A stretch of DNA of 64,000 nucleotides. It comes from a bacterium M00.F.Ca.ET.205.01.1.1. Its GTDB lineage: Bacteria > Pseudomonadota > Alphaproteobacteria > Rhizobiales > Rhizobiaceae. Location of the stretch: contig SRUQ01000004.1 of assembly GCA_004791255.1 (NCBI GenBank), forward strand, positions 448,031 to 512,030. Direction: 5' to 3'. How positions within the stretch are numbered: position 1 is the first letter of the stretch; each line of letters opens with the position of its first letter. Of the stretch, positions 8,001 through 16,285 are shown in pieces. A program made the translations under genes and the position numbers. The notes beneath the pieces are model-generated. The model did no database searches and had not been told where the DNA came from. It saw only the letters and a list, made by a program, of their open reading frames with translations.

Positions 8001-11000
8001 TTACTCCGCGGCTGTCTTCTGCGGCTCGCCCTGGATGTCGTCGTTGGTGCCGAACAGCGAGGGCTGGTCACCATTTTCGACCACGGGCAACTCGGCCTTT
8101 CGCTTCGGCATAAGCCCGACCAGCCAGCCGGAGAAATTCTCCATGTAGACATAGATGACCGGCGTGACGAACAGCGTCAGCGCCTGCGAGGCGACGAGGC
8201 CGCCGACCACCGCGACACCGAGCGGCTGGCGCAGTTCGGCGCTGGCGCCGGTGCCGAGCGCGATCGGGATGGTGCCCATCAGCGCCGCCAGCGTCGTCAT
8301 CATGATCGGGCGGAAACGCATGATGCAGGCCTTGTGGATCGACTCGATCGGCGACATGCCGTCTCGTCGCAGTTCCAGCGCCACGTCGATCATCATGATG
8401 CCGTTCTTCTTGACGATGCCGATCAGCATCAGGATGCCGATAACGGCGATAACCGACAGGTCCATTCCCGCCAGCCGCAAGGCGACCAGCGCGCCAAGCA
8501 CCGCCGAAGGCAAGCCGGTCAGGATGGTGAGCGGATGGATGAAGCTCTCGTAGAGAATGCCGAGCACGATGTAGATGGTCAGGATCGCGCCGCCGATCAG
8601 CAGCCCCTGGTTGGCCAGCGAATCCTGGAATGTCTTGGCCGTGCCGGCGAAACTGGTCGAGATCGCCTTCGGCATGCCGATCTTGTCCTTCAGCGCGTTG
8701 ATCTCCGTCACGCTGTCGCCAAGCGCCACGCCTTGCGGCAGATTGTAGGAGATGGTCACCGCCGGCAGCTGGCCGAGCTGGTTGATCGTCAAGGCGCCGG
8801 CGGTGCGATCGACGCTGGCGAAGGCGCCGAGCGGAACCAGGCTGCCGCTGGCGGTGCGGACCTGGATGGCCAGCATCCGCTCCGGCGACCACTCGATCTT
8901 CGGATCGAGCTCCATGATCACCTGATAGCTGTCGGCCGAACCGAAGATGGTTGAAACCTGCGCGGTGCCAAAGCCGCCATAGAGGCCGGAGCGCAGCGTA
9001 TCCGTATCGATGCCGAGGTTTGCTGCCTTGTCGCGGTCGACGACCAGCGTCGCCTGCAGGGCGTTGTTCTGCAGGTCGCTGGTGACATCGGTGAAGAAAG
9101 CGTGGTCGGCGGCCATCTGGTCGTTGAGTTTCTGCGCCCATATGTCTGTCTGGCCGGTGTCCAACCCCTGCACGACGAGCTGGTAGGCGCTGGCCGAGGA
9201 CCGCGAGCCGAGCCGCAGGTTCTGCACCGGCTGCATGTAGGTCTCGATGCCCGCGACACCGGAAAGCTGCCGCCTCAGGTCCGAAAGCACCTTGTCGATG
9301 TCTGGCCGCTGATCCTTTGCCTTGAGCTGGACGAAGAGCTGCCCCTGGTTGAGCGCATTGTTGCCGCTGCCCGCCGACCATGCCACATGCTCGACATAGG
9401 GCGAATGCGAGAAGACGTTGGCCACCTGACCCTGCAGCTTGGCCATGGCGTCGAACGAGATGTCCTGGCGCGCGATGGTGGTCACTGAAATCTGGCCGAT
9501 ATCCTCCTGCGGGAAGAAACCCTTGGGCGAAATCTGGATCAGCCATACCGACGCCGCCGCTGTTCCGGCGAAGACCAGGAACACCAGGAAGGTGTGGCGC
9601 AGGCAGAAGCTCAGCAGCCAATCATAGGCGCGCGTCACCATGTCATGCCTGTGCCCTTCGGCATGCGCATCCCGGTCGGTCCTCGAGACCGACAGCAGCC
9701 GCGAGCACAGCATCGGCGTCAGCGTCAGCGACACGAACATCGAGGCGAGGATGGCGACCGTCACCACGACCGCGAACTCGTTGAATATGCGGCCGATCAC
9801 GCCGCCCATCAAAAGCACGGGAATGAACACCGCCACCAGCGAAATGGAGATAGAGATGATGGTGAAGCCGATCTCGCGCGCGCCTTTCAGCGATGCGTCG
9901 AAAGCCGAGAGCCCTTCCTCTTCCATGTGGCGAAAAATGTTCTCCAACATGACGATGGCGTCGTCGACGACGAGGCCGACCGCAAGCGTCAGGCCCATCA
10001 GCGAGATGTTGTCGATGGAAAATCCGAACAGGAACATCGCGCCCAGCGTGGCGATCAGCGAGATCGGCACCGCCACCGCCGGGATGACCGTTGCCGTGAC
10101 GCGGCGCAGGAAGACGAAGATCACCATCACCACCAGGGCGATGGTCAGCAGCAGCGTGAACTGCACGTCGTCGACGGCCTGGCGGATCGAGGTCGAGCGG
10201 TCGTTGAGCAGCTTGATGTTGGCGGCCGCCGGCATCTGGTCCTGGAAGGACGGCAGCATCGCCTTGACCTTGTCGACGACATCGACGGTGTTGGCGTCAG
10301 GCTGGCGCTGCACCGCCATGATGATCGCGCGCGTGCCGTCGTACCAACTCGCCGTCGTCGTGGTCTGAACCGAATCGATGACCCGCGTCACCTCGCCCAG
10401 CCGCACCGGGTGGCCGTTCTTGGTGGCGATGATGAGGTTGGAGAATCCGGCTGCGTCGGTCAGCTGCGTGTTGGCCGTGATGGTCAGCTGCTGCTGGTCG
10501 TTCTGCAGCACACCGAGCGGCGTGTTGCTGTTGGCCGATGCGACCGCTGTCTGCAGCTGGTCGATCGAGATGCCGCGCGCGGCAAGTGCCGCCGGATCGA
10601 TCTGGATGCGCACGGCATATTTCTGCTGGCCGTAGATCGACACCTGCGCCACACCGTCGATGGTCGATAGCGATGGCGAAATGACGTTTTCCGCGAATGC
10701 ATCGAGATCGGTCAGCGGAACCGTGTCGCTGACCAGCGACATCAAAAGGATCGGCGCGTCGGCCGGATTGACCTTGCGATAGCTTGGCGGCGCCGTCATC
10801 TCCGGCGGCAGCGATTTCTGCGTGCGCGCGATCGCCGCCTGCACGTCGGCCGCGGCCGCGTCGATGTCGCGGTTGAGCACAAACTGGAGGGCGATCGAGG
10901 TCTGGCCAAGCGAGTTGGTGGTCGAGATCGAATCGATGCCGGCAATGGTGGCGAACTGCTTGATCAGCGGCGTCGCCACCGATGTCGCCATGGTTTCCGG

Positions 11001-11162
11001 CGACGCGCCGGGCAGTGAGGCCGAGACGTTGACGACCGGGAATTCAGCGCTCGGCAGCGCCGCCACCGGCAGGAATTTGTAGGCAAACAGGCCACCCAGC
11101 ACGAGGGCGAACGACATCAGGAGCGTGGCGACAGGCCTGCGGATGCAGAATTCGGAGATCAT
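8001..11162 (-). CDS. RND efflux inner-membrane transporter
   Basis: A 1053-residue HAE1/MdtB-like RND transporter. The N-terminus MISEFCIRRPVATLL leads into the first membrane helix. Two large periplasmic loops follow helices 1 and 7, and the proton-relay motif GLVVDDAIVMLENI (paired Asp, near residue 405) lies in helix 4. The family expels drugs, detergents or metabolites using the proton gradient, together with a periplasmic adaptor and an outer-membrane channel. Its start overlaps the adaptor stop (ATGA), so the two are one operon. No outer-membrane TolC-like gene is present here, so the channel must be encoded elsewhere. Confidence 0.95.
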   Translation of the reverse strand: MISEFCIRRPVATLLMSFALVLGGLFAYKFLPVAALPSAEFPVVNVSASLPGASPETMATSVATPLIKQFATIAGIDSISTTNSLGQTSIALQFVLNRDIDAAAADVQAAIARTQKSLPPEMTAPPSYRKVNPADAPILLMSLVSDTVPLTDLDAFAENVISPSLSTIDGVAQVSIYGQQKYAVRIQIDPAALAARGISIDQLQTAVASANSNTPLGVLQNDQQQLTITANTQLTDAAGFSNLIIATKNGHPVRLGEVTRVIDSVQTTTTASWYDGTRAIIMAVQRQPDANTVDVVDKVKAMLPSFQDQMPAAANIKLLNDRSTSIRQAVDDVQFTLLLTIALVVMVIFVFLRRVTATVIPAVAVPISLIATLGAMFLFGFSIDNISLMGLTLAVGLVVDDAIVMLENIFRHMEEEGLSAFDASLKGAREIGFTIISISISLVAVFIPVLLMGGVIGRIFNEFAVVVTVAILASMFVSLTLTPMLCSRLLSVSRTDRDAHAEGHRHDMVTRAYDWLLSFCLRHTFLVFLVFAGTAAASVWLIQISPKGFFPQEDIGQISVTTIARQDISFDAMAKLQGQVANVFSHSPYVEHVAWSAGSGNNALNQGQLFVQLKAKDQRPDIDKVLSDLRRQLSGVAGIETYMQPVQNLRLGSRSSASAYQLVVQGLDTGQTDIWAQKLNDQMAADHAFFTDVTSDLQNNALQATLVVDRDKAANLGIDTDTLRSGLYGGFGTAQVSTIFGSADSYQVIMELDPKIEWSPERMLAIQVRTASGSLVPLGAFASVDRTAGALTINQLGQLPAVTISYNLPQGVALGDSVTEINALKDKIGMPKAISTSFAGTAKTFQDSLANQGLLIGGAILTIYIVLGILYESFIHPLTILTGLPSAVLGALVALRLAGMDLSVIAVIGILMLIGIVKKNGIMMIDVALELRRDGMSPIESIHKACIMRFRPIMMTTLAALMGTIPIALGTGASAELRQPLGVAVVGGLVASQALTLFVTPVIYVYMENFSGWLVGLMPKRKAELPVVENGDQPSLFGTNDDIQGEPQKTAAE

Positions 11163-12466
11163 TGGCGCGCCTCGCCGGCCTTGTCGGCCTCCGCCACCTT
11201 GGGCGGCGCGGCCTTATCACCGGTTCCGGCCGAAGCCTTGCCCTCGTGCACCGCGGCACCGTTCTTCAGCCGTGTCTGGCCCTCGACGACGACCTTCTCG
11301 CCACTCTTCAGGCCATTGCTGATCGCACTGTTCTCGCCCTCGGTCAGCGCCACCTGTACCGGCCGCATCTCGACCGTGTTGTCCGGCTTGACCACATAGA
11401 CGAACGGCCCCTTCTGGCTGGGCTGCACCGCGACCGTGGGCACCGATGTCATCTGCGGCATGATGCCCGCGTCCAGGATCACATTCACATACTGGCCGGG
11501 CCATAGCGAAAGGTCAGCATTCGGGATGCTTGCCCGCGTGGCGATCGTACCCGAGGCGGTGTCGACGCTGGAATCGACGAAATCGAGCGTGCCCTTGCCG
11601 ATCGGCGTCAAGTTGCCATCCTTTGTCAGCGTCACCGCGCCCTGCCGCGGGTCGGCAAGCGCCTTGTGCAGCAGCGCCAAATTGCTTTCCGGCAGGTTGA
11701 AGTTCACCTGCAGCGGGTCCATCTCGGTGATGGTGACGAGCGGGGTCGCCGTGCTGCTGTTGCCATTGTTGGTGGTGACGAGGTCGCCAACGGCGACGCT
11801 GACGGCGCCGAGCCGGCCGGCGATCGGCGCCGTGATCGTGGCAAAGCCTAGCTGGACAGTGTCGGCGTCGATTGTCGCCTTGTCGGCATCGACGGTCGCG
11901 GCTGCCGCCTTCTGCGCGGCGACGGCCTGGTCGTAGGTCTGCTGGGTGCCGGCCTGCTTGGCAACAAGGTCCTTGGCGCGCTGGAGATCGGAATTCGAAC
12001 TGGCAAGCAGCGCCTGGTCCTTGGCGAGCGTCGCCTGGTCCTTGGCGAGTTGCGCCTTCAGCGCACGATCGTCGAGCGAGAACAGAACGTCGCCCGCCTT
12101 CACCATCTGGCCGTCCTTGACATCGATCGACACGATCTGGCTGGACACACGCGCGTTGATGTTGACCACTGCCGGAGACGAGACGAAGCCGATGGCATAG
12201 CGCCGGATCGGGAAATCGGCGGTCGTTGCAGTCGCGGAAACGATCGAGGCTGAGCGCGCACCGCCGCCGCCCTGCTTGCCATCGCCAGCCTTCCCATCGC
12301 CAGCCTTGCCATCTGCCGGCTTTCCGCCGGCAGGCTTGTCCGCCGCCACGACTTGCTTCGCGCCGATCATCTGCTCGACCTTGCCCAGCGTGTCGGGTGA
12401 AAGGTACAGCCAGGCCGCGCCCGCGCAGGCGACCGCAAGCACTGAAAGAACGACTTTTCCACGCAT
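11159..12466 (-). CDS. RND efflux periplasmic adaptor (membrane fusion protein)
   Basis: A 435-residue adaptor bridging the RND pump and an outer-membrane channel. It has an N-terminal signal anchor (residues 5-22), then a low-complexity Lys/Gly/Asp/Ala linker at 43-70, with repeats of the type GKAGDGKAGDGK. A barrel/lipoyl part (INARVSSQIVSIDVKDGQMV), a helical hairpin rich in Ala, Lys and Gln, and the second lipoyl half (ATITAPIAGRLG) follow. The start MRGKVVLSV was chosen because it places the signal anchor at the N-terminus; an upstream in-frame ATG exists. It is the first gene of the efflux operon. The repeated linker is unusual and may let the protein span a variable distance. Confidence 0.92.
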   Translation of the reverse strand: MRGKVVLSVLAVACAGAAWLYLSPDTLGKVEQMIGAKQVVAADKPAGGKPADGKAGDGKAGDGKQGGGGARSASIVSATATTADFPIRRYAIGFVSSPAVVNINARVSSQIVSIDVKDGQMVKAGDVLFSLDDRALKAQLAKDQATLAKDQALLASSNSDLQRAKDLVAKQAGTQQTYDQAVAAQKAAAATVDADKATIDADTVQLGFATITAPIAGRLGAVSVAVGDLVTTNNGNSSTATPLVTITEMDPLQVNFNLPESNLALLHKALADPRQGAVTLTKDGNLTPIGKGTLDFVDSSVDTASGTIATRASIPNADLSLWPGQYVNVILDAGIMPQMTSVPTVAVQPSQKGPFVYVVKPDNTVEMRPVQVALTEGENSAISNGLKSGEKVVVEGQTRLKNGAAVHEGKASAGTGDKAAPPKVAEADKAGEARQ

Positions 12467-12611
12467 CGTCAAAAGACCCTCTCCGTCCGACACGCCGTAG
12501 CCAGGTGGTCGTATTCTAGCGCAACTCACGGCTCATTGCCGCGATTTCGCCGAATAGATAGGACGCGCCTTTGTCGGAAAAGGGCCAAAACACGGCATTA
12601 CGAAGATTTAA

Positions 12612-12636
12612 TGTGCACTGCACAATAGCTGTGCAC
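12612..12636. promoter_or_regulatory. Candidate operator of the RND efflux operon
   Basis: Upstream of the adaptor gene, TGTGCACTGCACA (12612-12624) is an inverted repeat TGTGCA-C-TGCACA. A third copy of TGTGCA begins 18 bases after the first (12630). The spacing of just under two helical turns suits a dimeric repressor. No TetR or MarR gene is adjacent, so the regulator is unknown. Confidence 0.4.
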
Positions 12637-12693
12637 CGCGCCGTCGCTCCCGAAGAGAACAGCTCATAGGGGACTGAAGAGGGTTTGGCGAAC

Positions 12694-13290
12694 CTACTTC
12701 AGCATCGGCCACAGCGTCGCCGCCAACAGCACGCCCATGCCGATGTTGAACCATTTCAGCCGCACCGGATCCGACAGGAAACCGCGCAGCGCGGTGCCAA
12801 ACCCCGCCCACACCGAAACGCTGGGCAGGTTGACGACGGTGAAGGCGATAGAGACCAGCGCCACCGACAGGAACGGGTGATCGGGGTTGGCGTAGACGGC
12901 CATGGCGGTGATGGCCATCACCCAGGCCTTTGGGTTGACCCATTGGAACGCGGCCGCATCGACAAAACGCATCGGCCTTGCCTTCGTCTCGCCCTTGCCG
13001 CTCAGCGAGCGCGACATGGCGATTTTCCAGGCGAGATAGAGCAGATAGGCGGCTCCGGCTATCTTCAGCGCCGTGTGCAGTGTCGGAAATGCCGTCAGCA
13101 CAGCGCCCAGTCCAAAGCCGACCGCCAGCAGCAGCACGAGGAACCCGATGCTGATGCCGAGCATGTGCGGAACCGTCCTGACGATGCCGAAATTCACCCC
13201 CGATGCAAGCAGCATCAGGTTGTTGGGCCCCGGCGTGATCGAGGTCACGAAGGCGTAGACCAGCAGAGCGAGGAACGCGTCGAGCGACAT
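12694..13290 (-). CDS. LysE/RhtB family amino-acid exporter
   Basis: A 198-residue inner-membrane protein with six predicted hydrophobic segments. The N-terminal signature SITPGPNNLMLLASG (near residues 17-31) identifies the LysE/RhtB translocator family, and FQWVNPKAW (near residue 114) is the second conserved block. Members export basic, neutral or hydroxylated amino acids. The start is supported by GGGAGG five bases before the ATG. It lies downstream of ilvN on the same strand, but with a 120-base gap and no clear link; export of branched-chain amino acids is possible but unproven. Confidence 0.9.
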   Translation of the reverse strand: MSLDAFLALLVYAFVTSITPGPNNLMLLASGVNFGIVRTVPHMLGISIGFLVLLLAVGFGLGAVLTAFPTLHTALKIAGAAYLLYLAWKIAMSRSLSGKGETKARPMRFVDAAAFQWVNPKAWVMAITAMAVYANPDHPFLSVALVSIAFTVVNLPSVSVWAGFGTALRGFLSDPVRLKWFNIGMGVLLAATLWPMLK

Positions 13291-13412
13291 GATATCCTCC
13301 CAGATATGTCAGCACTATTGTCTCTTTTCGCCAACCGCGCAAAGGCCAGCGGCCTGCCCATGGCCGGGCCAGGCTTCGTACTTGCCGGCGATAGGATTGG
13401 GTCTGGTGGGCT

Positions 13413-13985
13413 CTACATCCCCTGCGGGCCGCGGTTCATCGCCGCCACGCCGGTGCGGCAGATTTCGACCAGGCCGAGCGGCTTCATGATGGCGATGAAC
13501 TGGTCGAGCTTGGAGCCCTTGCCGGTGATCTCGAAGATGAAATGCTCGGTGTTGGCGTCGATGACGCTGGCGCGGAAGGCGTCGGCCAGCCGCAGCGCCT
13601 CGACGCGGGCCTCGCCGGTGCCGGCAACCTTAACCAACGCCAGTTCCCGTTCCAGCGGCCGCTCCTGGCCAAGCTCGTGCGAACGCACGGTGAGATCGAC
13701 GACGCGATGCACCGGCACGATGCGCTCGAGTTGATGCTTGATCTGCTCCATCACATGCGGCGTGCCGCGCGTCACGATGGTGATGCGCGACAGGTGCTTT
13801 TCATGTTCGGTTTCCGAGACGGTCAGGCTTTCGATGTTGTAGCCGCGGCCGGAAAACAGACCGATGACCCGGGCGAGCACGCCCGGTTCGTTGTCGACCA
13901 GGACGGAAAGCGTGTGCGTTTCCGGCTTCTCGGTTTCCTTGGCGATGAAGTAGGCGGAGCCGGTGGGTTGTAGTTGTGCATTCAT
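13413..13985 (-). CDS. ilvN: Acetolactate synthase small (regulatory) subunit
   Basis: The regulatory subunit (190 residues, also named ilvH) of acetohydroxyacid synthase, which confers valine feedback control. The N-terminal ACT domain starts THTLSVLVDNEPGVLARVIGLFSGRGYNIES, a classic signature, and the C-terminal domain follows from about residue 90. The start MNAQLQPTG was chosen over an ATG 45 bases upstream because it fits the family length. It follows ilvB by 78 bases on the same strand and is expected to be co-transcribed and therefore under the same attenuator. Confidence 0.96.
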   Translation of the reverse strand: MNAQLQPTGSAYFIAKETEKPETHTLSVLVDNEPGVLARVIGLFSGRGYNIESLTVSETEHEKHLSRITIVTRGTPHVMEQIKHQLERIVPVHRVVDLTVRSHELGQERPLERELALVKVAGTGEARVEALRLADAFRASVIDANTEHFIFEITGKGSKLDQFIAIMKPLGLVEICRTGVAAMNRGPQGM

Positions 13986-14063
13986 GACGTGAATCTCGAT
14001 TTCAAACTTTTGATCTAACGCGTTGGCCAAGCAGGGCTTTTGAAAAGCCCTGCCCCAGCTGCC

Positions 14064-15845
14064 CTAAACCAGTTCCCTGCCCTTGGCGTCGATGGCGTTG
14101 GCCACCGCTTCGTCGGTGGCCTCGTCTGGCAACAGCATCTCGTTGTGCGCCTTGCCGGACGGGATCATCGGGAAGCAATTGGCGAGCGTCGCCACGCGGC
14201 AGTCGAACAGCACCGGCTTCCTGACCGAGATCATCTCCTTGATTGCGTCGTCCAGCTCGTCCGGCTTGTCGCAGCGAATGCCGTGACCGCCATAGGCCTC
14301 GGCCAGCTTGACGAAATCAGGCATCGCCTCGGTGTAGGAATGCGACAGCCGGTTGCCGTGCAATAGCTGCTGCCACTGCCGCACCATGCCCATATACTGG
14401 TTGTTGAGGATGAAGATCTTGATCGGCGCGTCGTACTGCACCGCCGCACTCATCTCCTGCATCGTCATCTGCACCGAAGCGTCGCCGGCAATGTCGACGA
14501 CCAGCGCGTTCGGATGCGCGATCTGCACGCCGAGCGCGGCCGGCAGGCCGTAGCCCATCGTGCCCAGACCGCCCGATGTCATCCAGCGGTTCGGCTTCTC
14601 GAAATGATAGTGCTGCGCCGCCCACATCTGGTGCTGGCCGACCTCGGTGGTGATGTAGGTGTCCATGTCCTTGGTCAGCGCATAGAGGCGCTGGATGGCG
14701 TATTGCGGCATGATCACGTCGTTGTTCATCTTGTAGGCGAGTGAGTCGCGCGCGCGCCATTTGGCGATCTGCTCCCACCAGGGATAGAGCGCCTTCTTGT
14801 CGGCCTTGGCGCTCGCCCGCCACAACCGCACCAGATCCTCCAGCACCCGGCCGACATCGCCGATGATCGGCACGTCGGTGTGGACGTTCTTGTTGATCGA
14901 CGACGGATCGATGTCGATGTGGATCTTCTTCGAGTTTGGCGAAAACGCGGTCAGCCGGCCGGTGATGCGGTCGTCGAAGCGCGCGCCGATGCAGATCATC
15001 ACGTCGCAATCATGCATCGCCATGTTGGCTTCATAGGTGCCGTGCATGCCCAGCATGCCCATCCAGTTCTTGCCCGAAGCCGGATAGGCGCCGAGCCCCA
15101 TCAGCGTCGAGGTGATCGGGAAGCCGGTGAGGTCGACCAGTTCGCGCAGCAGGTGGCTCGCTTCCGGACCGGAATTGATGACGCCGCCGCCCGAATAGAT
15201 GATCGGCCTCTTGGCGCTCGCCATCAGCTCGACCGCGGCCTTCACCTTCTCCAGATCGCCCTGGACCTTCGGCTGGTAGGAGGTGCGCGGCGCCGTCTGC
15301 GGCGGCACATAGACGCCCTTGGCAAACTGCACGTCCTTCGGGATGTCGACCACCACCGGGCCGGGACGGCCGGTGGTCGCGACATGGAAGGCCTCGTGGA
15401 TGGTGGCGGCGAGTTCGTTGACGTCCTTCACCAGCCAGTTGTGCTTGGTGCAGGGGCGCGTGATGCCGACCGTGTCACATTCCTGGAAGGCGTCGGAGCC
15501 GATCAGCGAGGTCGGCACCTGGCCGGTCAGGCAGACCAGCGGGATCGAATCCATCAGCGCGTCCTGCAGCGGCGTCACCGCGTTGGTGGCGCCCGGACCC
15601 GATGTCACCAGCATGACACCGGCCTTGCCGGTCGAGCGGGCATAACCCTCGGCGGCGTGGCCGGCGCCCTGCTCGTGCCGCACCAGAATGTGCTCGACCT
15701 CGTCCTGCTGGAAGATTTCATCGTAGATCGGGAGGACGGCACCGCCGGGATAGCCGAAGACATGCTTGACGCCATTGTCCCTCAGCGCCTGCACCACCAT
15801 TTCGGCGCCCGTCATTTCGCGCCGCTCACTCTGTCCGTTGCTCAT
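14064..15845 (-). CDS. ilvB: Acetolactate synthase large (catalytic) subunit
   Basis: The ThDP-dependent catalytic subunit (593 residues; ilvI/ilvB type) joins two pyruvates, or pyruvate and 2-oxobutyrate, in the first common step of valine, leucine and isoleucine synthesis. Motifs visible are the catalytic glutamate region VRHEQGAGHAAEGYAR, the FAD-binding region, and the ThDP/Mg motif GDASVQMTMQE...ILNN (G-D-x(26)-N-N). The product is cytoplasmic. It is the first large gene of the ilvBN operon, preceded by an attenuator with a leader peptide at 15965-16015. Confidence 0.97.
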   Translation of the reverse strand: MSNGQSERREMTGAEMVVQALRDNGVKHVFGYPGGAVLPIYDEIFQQDEVEHILVRHEQGAGHAAEGYARSTGKAGVMLVTSGPGATNAVTPLQDALMDSIPLVCLTGQVPTSLIGSDAFQECDTVGITRPCTKHNWLVKDVNELAATIHEAFHVATTGRPGPVVVDIPKDVQFAKGVYVPPQTAPRTSYQPKVQGDLEKVKAAVELMASAKRPIIYSGGGVINSGPEASHLLRELVDLTGFPITSTLMGLGAYPASGKNWMGMLGMHGTYEANMAMHDCDVMICIGARFDDRITGRLTAFSPNSKKIHIDIDPSSINKNVHTDVPIIGDVGRVLEDLVRLWRASAKADKKALYPWWEQIAKWRARDSLAYKMNNDVIMPQYAIQRLYALTKDMDTYITTEVGQHQMWAAQHYHFEKPNRWMTSGGLGTMGYGLPAALGVQIAHPNALVVDIAGDASVQMTMQEMSAAVQYDAPIKIFILNNQYMGMVRQWQQLLHGNRLSHSYTEAMPDFVKLAEAYGGHGIRCDKPDELDDAIKEMISVRKPVLFDCRVATLANCFPMIPSGKAHNEMLLPDEATDEAVANAIDAKGRELV

Positions 15846-15907
15846 CGGTCTGGTCCCGTACTGTCGCCATTTGGGCGTTGCTGGTCGTTTAGTCGTGTTT
15901 CAGGCAA

Positions 15908-15931
15908 TAAAAAAGGCCCCCGAGGGAGCCT
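15908..15931 (-). terminator. Attenuator terminator of the ilvBN operon
   Basis: On the minus strand the stem AGGCTCC/GGGGCCT (7 bp with one G-U pair, loop CTCG) at 15914-15931 is followed at once by a run of six T. It lies 33 bases after the leader-peptide stop codon and about 60 bases before the ilvB start. That is the position expected of the attenuating terminator. I could not identify the competing antiterminator stem by eye. Confidence 0.85.
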
Positions 15932-15964
15932 GTGTGTTGCGCATGGGAGGATTTCGCCCGGCGG

Positions 15965-16015
15965 TTACACCGCCTTGCCCACGCGCCTTCCTACGAGAAT
16001 GAGTGCCTTTTTCAT
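15965..16015 (-). CDS. ilv operon leader peptide (attenuation)
   Basis: A 16-residue leader ORF, MKKALILVGRRVGKAV, followed by TAA. Six of its residues are branched-chain amino acids (Leu, Ile, Leu, Val, then two more Val), including the run LILV. Ribosome stalling at these codons when charged Leu, Ile or Val tRNA is scarce would favour read-through into ilvBN; fast translation would allow the terminator at 15908-15931 to form. The stop codon lies in a perfect hairpin GGCGGT/ACCGCC (15960-15974), a plausible pause or 1:2 structure. There is no Shine-Dalgarno sequence before the ATG, and the predicted promoter would start transcription within a few bases of it, which suggests a leaderless ORF. 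Confidence 0.85.
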   Translation of the reverse strand: MKKALILVGRRVGKAV

Positions 16016-16023
16016 GGTGGCGG

Positions 16024-16053
16024 ACAATAGGATTGGTTTTGCGGCGCTGTCAA
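16024..16053 (-). promoter_or_regulatory. Promoter of the ilvBN attenuator transcript
   Basis: On the minus strand a perfect -35 box TTGACA (16053-16048) is followed by 18 bases and then a -10 box TATTGT (16029-16024, four of six matches). The predicted transcript start near 16017 falls within about three bases of the leader ATG at 16015. Confidence 0.65.
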
Positions 16054-16061
16054 CGGCGAAT

Positions 16062-16085
16062 GTGAATGGCGTGAACTGGCGTGAA
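16062..16085. promoter_or_regulatory. Phased GTGAA repeats upstream of the ilv promoter
   Basis: GTGAA occurs at 16062, 16071 and 16081, spaced 9 and 10 bases, directly upstream of the ilv -35 box (TTCAC on the transcribed strand). Helically phased repeats at this position could bind an activator such as an Lrp-type protein. They also lie in the upstream region of the divergent monooxygenase gene. The binding protein is unknown. Confidence 0.35.
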
Positions 16086-16285
16086 AGGGTTGGCGACTGG
16101 CGGACCGCGCTGCCGGCCATGTCAGGACAGACTGCCAGTCCATTCCGATAAGGCATTGAAAACACTTCAAACTATTGGAGGGCGTGACGCAGGGGAATTT
16201 TTGACCAGATACTTCGCCCATGCCGGGCCGCCCGTTCCGGCCACATCCGCTCGATCAAGAAGCGTTCCAAAGCTGGAGGAAATTC

